Positions 7,368 to 10,600 of a DNA stretch of 10,600 nt are shown piece after piece. Origin of the DNA: Nitrososphaerales archaeon TH703 (GTDB lineage: Archaea > Thermoproteota > Nitrososphaeria > Nitrososphaerales > Nitrososphaeraceae); NCBI GenBank assembly GCA_014523525.1, contig JAATVL010000034.1, positions 1 to 10,600 on the forward strand. Direction: 5' to 3'. The notes below the pieces were generated by a model, which saw only the letters and a program-made list of their open reading frames with translations, did no database searches and was not told the DNA's origin. The translations under genes were made by a program, and so were the position numbers. The first letter of the stretch is position 1. Each line of letters opens with the position of its first letter.

Positions 7368-8345
7368 TTGCCCGACAACGGTAATGAAGCGATATTTGAA
7401 ATTGATACATTAAATGACATTGGTCCTGCAACTAAAACTTCTCTGAAGGAAGCTGGATTTAGATCGATTAAAGACCTGGTTATTCGTGGCCCTATAGATA
7501 TTGCAGAGGCGACCGGAATAGCCATAGAGAAATGTATATTACTTTGCAACAGGGCAAGAGAAATATTAGAAGACATTGGTGTTTTAGATAAGCCCTTTAC
7601 TACTGCAAATGAAATTTACGAAAAGAGAAAATTAGAATATCGTATATCCACTGGATCAAAAAATTTAGATGAATTGCTAGATGGTGGAATAGAAACAAGA
7701 GCAATTACAGAACTATATGGAGAATACGGTACCGGAAAAACCCAGATTTGTCATACACTTTGTGTTACTGTACAACAAAGTAAAGCTGAAGACAATATAT
7801 CTAGAGCGTTGTATATTGACACGGAAAACACCTTTAGACCAGAAAGAATTGCATCTATTGCGTCTGCAAGAAAAATTGATCCTCGCGTCGCCCTTGAAAA
7901 CGTTATTGTTGCAAAAGCGTACAATAGTTCCCACCAAGAAGTTATTATTCAGGAATCTCCGAATGTTATAAATTTACACAATATAAAAATCATGATTGTT
8001 GATTCGATAGTATCGCACTATAGAGCCGAATTTCTTGGTAGATCTGTCTTGTCAGAAAGACAACAGCGAATTAACAGACTGTTACACATTCTCTTAAGAA
8101 TTGCTGAAACTTGCAAAATAGCAGTAGTGATAACGAATCAGATACAATCCTCACCAGATGCAATTTTTGGCGATCCTAACAAAGCCACTGGGGGTAACGT
8201 TATGGCACATACCAGTACATATCGTCTCTACCTAAAAAAAGCTGGCAAAAATCGAATAGCAAGAATGGTCGACAGTCCTTATCATTTAGAGAGAGAAATA
8301 CTATTTGCACTAAATGAACAAGGAATCGGAGACCCTCAAAAATAA
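7368..8345 (+). CDS. radA: RadA, archaeal RecA/Rad51-family recombinase
   Basis: RadA forms ATP-dependent filaments on single-stranded DNA and carries out strand exchange in homologous recombination. The N-terminal helix-hairpin-helix domain includes LNDIGPATKTSLKEAGF (15-31). The polymerisation motif FTTA (77-80) precedes the ATPase core. Walker A is GEYGTGKT (118-125), followed by YIDTENTFRPER (149-160), and Walker B is IKIMIVD with Asp212. The L1 region SHYRAEFLGRSVLSERQQ (216-233) and the L2 segment with FGDPNKATGGNVMAH (267-281) mark RadA rather than the paralogue RadB, which lacks the N-terminal domain. The length of 325 aa is complete. TTG at 7368 is the only start after the in-frame TAG at 7344-7346 that preserves the domain. 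It stands between the tetrapyrrole block and the ribosomal block with gaps on both sides, so it is probably its own transcription unit. Confidence 0.96.
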   Translation: MPDNGNEAIFEIDTLNDIGPATKTSLKEAGFRSIKDLVIRGPIDIAEATGIAIEKCILLCNRAREILEDIGVLDKPFTTANEIYEKRKLEYRISTGSKNLDELLDGGIETRAITELYGEYGTGKTQICHTLCVTVQQSKAEDNISRALYIDTENTFRPERIASIASARKIDPRVALENVIVAKAYNSSHQEVIIQESPNVINLHNIKIMIVDSIVSHYRAEFLGRSVLSERQQRINRLLHILLRIAETCKIAVVITNQIQSSPDAIFGDPNKATGGNVMAHTSTYRLYLKKAGKNRIARMVDSPYHLEREILFALNEQGIGDPQK

Positions 8346-8427
8346 TAGAACAGATAAATTATGAAGATCCATGTCTTTTGACTTCCAAACATAGTCCCAA
8401 TTCAATATGATATTTCAAGGTTGCGAG

Positions 8428-8440
8428 TTAATATTAAATT
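8428..8440 (+). promoter_or_regulatory. TATA element of the L21e promoter
   Basis: TTAATATTAAATT is an AT-rich archaeal TATA-like element containing the palindrome TTAATATTAA. Its centre is about 30 bases before the L21e ATG, predicting a leader of at most a few bases, and no Shine-Dalgarno-like sequence precedes that ATG. The rest of the 118-base radA-L21e gap shows no gene or clear structure. Confidence 0.45.
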
Positions 8441-8463
8441 ATGGAGAAACATGATAATCCAAC

Positions 8464-8745
8464 ATGCCAAAATCTCACGGTATTAAAAGGAAATCCAGGC
8501 ATATTTTTACTAAGGGTAATGTGCCTAAGGGTCTTTCACATTTGCTTATTAATTATTCAATAGGTGATAAAGTTGTAGTAGTCATTGATCCAAGAGAGCA
8601 TAAAACAACTCCGCATCGAAGGTTCCAAGGAAGGGTGGGATATATCAAAGATATTGGGAGAAGAATTGTAAAAGTAGGAATTTTGGTTGGTGATAAACAA
8701 AAGCTCTTGCAAACTAAATTTAATCACATCCGCCCCATAAAATAG
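8464..8745 (+). CDS. rpl21e: Ribosomal protein L21e
   Basis: L21e is a small basic protein of the large ribosomal subunit, shared by archaea and eukaryotes. The 93-aa sequence begins MPKSHGIKRKSRHIFTK. It continues with the SH3-like core: YSIGDKVVVVIDPREHK (31-47), then PHRRFQGRVGYIKDIGRR (50-67) and VKVGILVGDKQKLLQTK. It ends NHIRPIK. These features and the length are characteristic of the family. The ATG at 8464 appears to be read from a leaderless or short-leader mRNA. It leads the archaeal cluster L21e-rpoF-DUF655-ksgA-hemK, with 13 bases to rpoF. Confidence 0.96.
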   Translation: MPKSHGIKRKSRHIFTKGNVPKGLSHLLINYSIGDKVVVVIDPREHKTTPHRRFQGRVGYIKDIGRRIVKVGILVGDKQKLLQTKFNHIRPIK

Positions 8746-8758
8746 AAGGTATTGTATA

Positions 8759-9091
8759 TTGACAAAAATCACAAAAAAAGAAATGATTACACTCCCCGAT
8801 GTCAAGGAGATATTGGAAACCAGGAAGGTTGACGAGATGGATCAAATTCAGAGATGGACCTATGATTATGTGATTAAGTTCTCAAAAATAACTAGAAAGC
8901 AGGCACAAAAACTTGTTGGTGAATTGGTAAGTCAATGTGGTCTTACTGAAGAAGAGGCAGTAGAAGTGGTGAATATTTTGCCTTCTTCTTTAGAGGAAAT
9001 TAGGTCTTTTACATTTGGTTGGAAAAAATTAATACTAACATCAACCTCAGAAAGCATATTACAAAAAATTACGTCGGTACATGAAACTTAA
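8759..9091 (+). CDS. rpoF: DNA-directed RNA polymerase subunit RpoF (Rpo4, Rpb4 homologue)
   Basis: RpoF pairs with RpoE (Rpo7) to form the stalk of archaeal RNA polymerase, which binds nascent RNA and aids open-complex formation. The 110-aa protein shows the family pattern: ITLPDVKEILETRK near the N-terminus, a helical stretch with QRWTYDYVIKFSKITRKQAQ (31-50), ELVSQCGLTEEEAVEVVNIL and PSSLEEIRSF. The length agrees with archaeal RpoF. The start is TTG at 8759, with GAAGGT at 8745-8750 spaced about eight bases upstream as a good Shine-Dalgarno match; that site overlaps the L21e stop codon. A later in-frame ATG (residue 9) would remove part of the conserved N-terminus only marginally and remains possible. 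The gene order after L21e strengthens the call. Confidence 0.93.
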   Translation: MTKITKKEMITLPDVKEILETRKVDEMDQIQRWTYDYVIKFSKITRKQAQKLVGELVSQCGLTEEEAVEVVNILPSSLEEIRSFTFGWKKLILTSTSESILQKITSVHET

Positions 9092-9119
9092 AAAGTACGC
9101 AGTATATAGTTGCAAGTAA

Positions 9120-9728
9120 TTGGATTCTATGAATCAAGATAACTTTCATAGTAGACATACTAGTCATGATTATAGTGTCCATAGTCACAAGTTTGAAGAA
9201 TATGCATATGTGTTAGATTTCTCGCTCAGAGGAAAATCAATAACAATAAGGGGTAGAGAAGGAATAATAATTCAAGCAATAGGAGAGAATCGTCTAACAT
9301 TATTAGAATTACTAGGGATTCAAAACGTTAATTTTGAAATAGGTGAAAGAGTATATATTGGAAAAGAAGGGAGAAACAAGATAATCAGTGTTCTTGGCAA
9401 ATTACAATATGAATCAATATCACAATCTGCAAAGAATGAACTCCCTTCTATTGTTGAAAACATAGTGCTTGCAAATGAGGAACGATTTGTGTCATATATT
9501 AATAGCGCTCAACCAATAACTCCTAGAATTCATTCACTCGAATTGATACCAGGAATAGGTAAAACGTACATGATGAGTATAATTAACGATAGAGAAAAAG
9601 AAAAATTTTCTTCCTTTTCAGATATACAGTCAAGAATCGGCATAAAAGATATACATAGACTGGTAGCAAAAAGGATAATTGAAGAGATTACTAAAGAAAC
9701 TAGGATGACACTATTCGTTGGAAGATGA
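9120..9728 (+). CDS. DUF655 family protein with His-rich N-terminal extension
   Basis: The 202-aa protein matches the archaeal DUF655 family, whose biochemical function I do not know. Recognisable segments are KFEEYAYVLDFSLRGK (24-39), the QAIGENRLTLLELLG segment, GERVYIGKEGRNKI, SAQPITPRIHSLELIPGIGK (about 128-147) with a helix-hairpin-helix-like PGIGK turn, and FSSFSDIQSRIG. Such a hairpin suggests nucleic-acid contact. It sits between rpoF and ksgA, as in many archaea, and its end overlaps ksgA by 11 bases, so a role in rRNA processing or ribosome assembly is a reasonable inference only. Residues 10-23 contain five histidines ahead of the conserved domain. The start is TTG 9120 or ATG 9129; both keep the His-rich stretch. 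Confidence 0.88.
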   Translation: MDSMNQDNFHSRHTSHDYSVHSHKFEEYAYVLDFSLRGKSITIRGREGIIIQAIGENRLTLLELLGIQNVNFEIGERVYIGKEGRNKIISVLGKLQYESISQSAKNELPSIVENIVLANEERFVSYINSAQPITPRIHSLELIPGIGKTYMMSIINDREKEKFSSFSDIQSRIGIKDIHRLVAKRIIEEITKETRMTLFVGR

Positions 9729-10452
9729 CAAGAGGACCTATCTTGGTCAACACTTTCTAATAGACTTTAGCACCATTTCCAAAATAATAGGTTCATGTAA
9801 TGTATCAAAAACAGATACAGTATTAGAATTTGGTACTGGACATGGTTACTTAACAAAAGAAATTTCAAAGCTATCTAAGGTGGTATACTCATATGAAATA
9901 GACGAGGATTTGTATTTTAAAGCAAAAAATTATCTAAGAAATGTGAGTAACGTTATGATTTTCAATGAGGATTTCTTTGTACAAGATCCTTTTGAATTTG
10001 ATTTTTTCTTATCCAACATTCCATATTCTCGATCAAAAGAGATAATGAAGTGGCTATCGCTCCATGAATTTAGGGAAGCAGTAATAATGGTACAAAAGGA
10101 GTTTTCGGAAAAACTCATAGCATTTCCAGGAGATGGAAAGTATTCTGTAGTTTCGGTATTTTCTCAATATTGTTTTGATATTGAGCCGCTATTTGATGTT
10201 GAAAATGATTCCTTTTTACCGTCTCCAAAGATCGAATCTAATGTAATGAGGTTAATGAGAAAGAGAAAGAAAAAGAAAATGACTGAAGATATTATTGCCA
10301 ACCTAGAGTATCTTTTTAGTCGCAGAAACAAGAACGTAGTATCAATATTAAACAATAAAGATTATAGCAGTAAAAGAATCGACGAGTTGGATCCTGAATC
10401 TCTAGTAAAAATTTCCAACGAATTAAATGATAGTAAACAATCTAGAATATAA
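9718..10452 (+). CDS. rsmA: 16S rRNA dimethyladenosine transferase KsgA/RsmA (Dim1 family)
   Basis: KsgA dimethylates the two adjacent adenosines in the 3'-terminal helix of 16S rRNA during small-subunit maturation. The N-terminus LGQHFLIDFSTISKII is the family signature. The SAM-binding motif I is LEFGTGHGYLT (36-46), the acidic residue of motif II is Glu60 in YEID, and the catalytic motif IV reads SNIPYS (99-104). QKEFSEKLIAFPGDGKYSVVSV (126-147) is also conserved. At 244 aa it is shorter than bacterial KsgA, with a reduced C-terminal domain. A strongly basic patch RKRKKKK (181-187) may hold rRNA. The start is TTG at 9718, overlapping the DUF655 stop by 11 bases; the ATG at 9725 is in another frame. 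Confidence 0.94.
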   Translation: MEDDKRTYLGQHFLIDFSTISKIIGSCNVSKTDTVLEFGTGHGYLTKEISKLSKVVYSYEIDEDLYFKAKNYLRNVSNVMIFNEDFFVQDPFEFDFFLSNIPYSRSKEIMKWLSLHEFREAVIMVQKEFSEKLIAFPGDGKYSVVSVFSQYCFDIEPLFDVENDSFLPSPKIESNVMRLMRKRKKKKMTEDIIANLEYLFSRRNKNVVSILNNKDYSSKRIDELDPESLVKISNELNDSKQSRI

Positions 10453-10475
10453 CCAGTTCAATTAAAGTTATACAA

Positions 10476-10483
10476 TTATAAAT
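10476..10483 (+). promoter_or_regulatory. Possible TATA element before the HemK-like gene
   Basis: TTATAAAT is a good archaeal TATA match in the ksgA-hemK gap. Its centre is about 26 bases before the ATG at 10506, so it favours that start and a leaderless transcript over the ATG at 10488. Confidence 0.35.
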
Positions 10484-10505
10484 TTGAATGTGTGTTGCAT
10501 CGACA

Positions 10506-10600
10506 ATGTATTTACCATCGGATGACAGTATTTTTCTCGCTAACATAGTAAGCCGCTATCATGGAATTTTGGCATTGGAAATAGGTACCAGTAGTGGAAC
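10506..10600 (+). CDS. HemK/PrmC-like methyltransferase (N-terminal part, cut by window edge)
   Basis: The frame from the ATG at 10506 reads MYLPSDDSIFLANIVSRY and then GILALEIGTSSG before the window ends. The opening Y-x-PS-D/E-D-S/T-x-L and the SAM-binding motif I (LEIGTSSG) are typical of archaeal HemK-like enzymes related to eukaryotic Mtq2. These methylate the glutamine of the GGQ motif in the translation release factor. The catalytic NPPY motif would lie beyond the edge, so activity cannot be checked. The same frame is open from ATG 10488, which would add six residues; the TATA spacing and family N-termini favour 10506. It completes the conserved run L21e-rpoF-DUF655-ksgA-hemK. Despite the name, it is unrelated to the heme genes upstream. 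Confidence 0.8.
   Translation, partial: MYLPSDDSIFLANIVSRYHGILALEIGTSSG

Noticed and set aside
7713..7971. Overlapping open frames on both strands within radA (7717-7971 plus, 7713-7937 minus)
   Set aside because: They cover the Walker A to Walker B region of a clearly functional radA and resemble no known protein.
8346..8463. Possible tRNA or small RNA gene in the 118-base radA-L21e gap
   Set aside because: No cloverleaf pairing, conserved T-loop sequence or strong hairpin could be found; the gap is AT-rich and best explained as the L21e promoter region.
8557..8805. Minus-strand open frame spanning the L21e-rpoF junction
   Set aside because: It is antisense to two conserved genes and its translation has no recognisable domain.
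9945..9960. TAACGTTA-like palindromes inside ksgA (and similar ones in radA near 7900 and 8195) as further copies of the sufB operator
   Set aside because: They lie in coding DNA, lack the central spacer base of the 305-317 repeat and are short enough to occur by chance.

Overview
The window looks like a chromosomal segment of a low-GC ammonia-oxidising-type thaumarchaeon (Nitrososphaerota; a Nitrosocosmicus- or Nitrosopumilus-like genome would fit, but the genus cannot be fixed by eye). Three things point there. The information-processing genes are archaeal (RadA, ribosomal protein L21e, RNA polymerase subunit RpoF, a DUF655 protein and an archaeal-length KsgA). AT-rich TATA-like elements sit about 25-30 bases before several start codons. 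The genes are packed tightly and use TTG starts often. No mobile element, CRISPR array, tRNA or rRNA was found.

Layout. (1) Bases 1-295, minus strand: the N-terminal part of SufB, an Fe-S cluster scaffold protein, running off the left edge. (2) Bases 296-455: a divergent control region holding a TATA box for sufB, a perfect 13-base inverted repeat between that TATA box and the sufB start, and a weaker TATA element for the rightward genes. (3) Bases 456-7286, plus strand: seven tetrapyrrole genes in the order met8-type siroheme synthase, hemA, hemB, hemL, hemC, SUMT (cobA), hemD. Together they encode the C5 route from glutamyl-tRNA to 5-aminolevulinate (HemA, HemL), on to uroporphyrinogen III (HemB, HemC, HemD), and then to sirohydrochlorin or siroheme (SUMT, Met8). 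No gene of the protoporphyrin branch is present, so the output fits siroheme, cobalamin and siroheme-derived (Ahb-type) heme. (4) Bases 7368-8345: radA, the archaeal recombinase. (5) Bases 8464-10600: L21e, rpoF, DUF655 protein, ksgA/rsmA and the start of a HemK-like methyltransferase, a gene order known from many archaea that joins translation, transcription and rRNA modification.

Coupling is strong inside each block: met8/hemA, hemA/hemB, hemL/hemC, hemC/SUMT and DUF655/ksgA all overlap. The longer gaps before hemL, hemD, radA and L21e are where internal promoters could sit. About half the genes appear to start with TTG, in several cases because no other in-frame start exists after the preceding stop.

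Nothing here is a clearly new system. The points most worth a second look are the operator-like palindrome at sufB, the divergent pairing of Fe-S and siroheme/heme synthesis, the histidine-rich extension of the DUF655 protein, the frequent TTG starts and the non-canonical PLP-site sequence of HemL.
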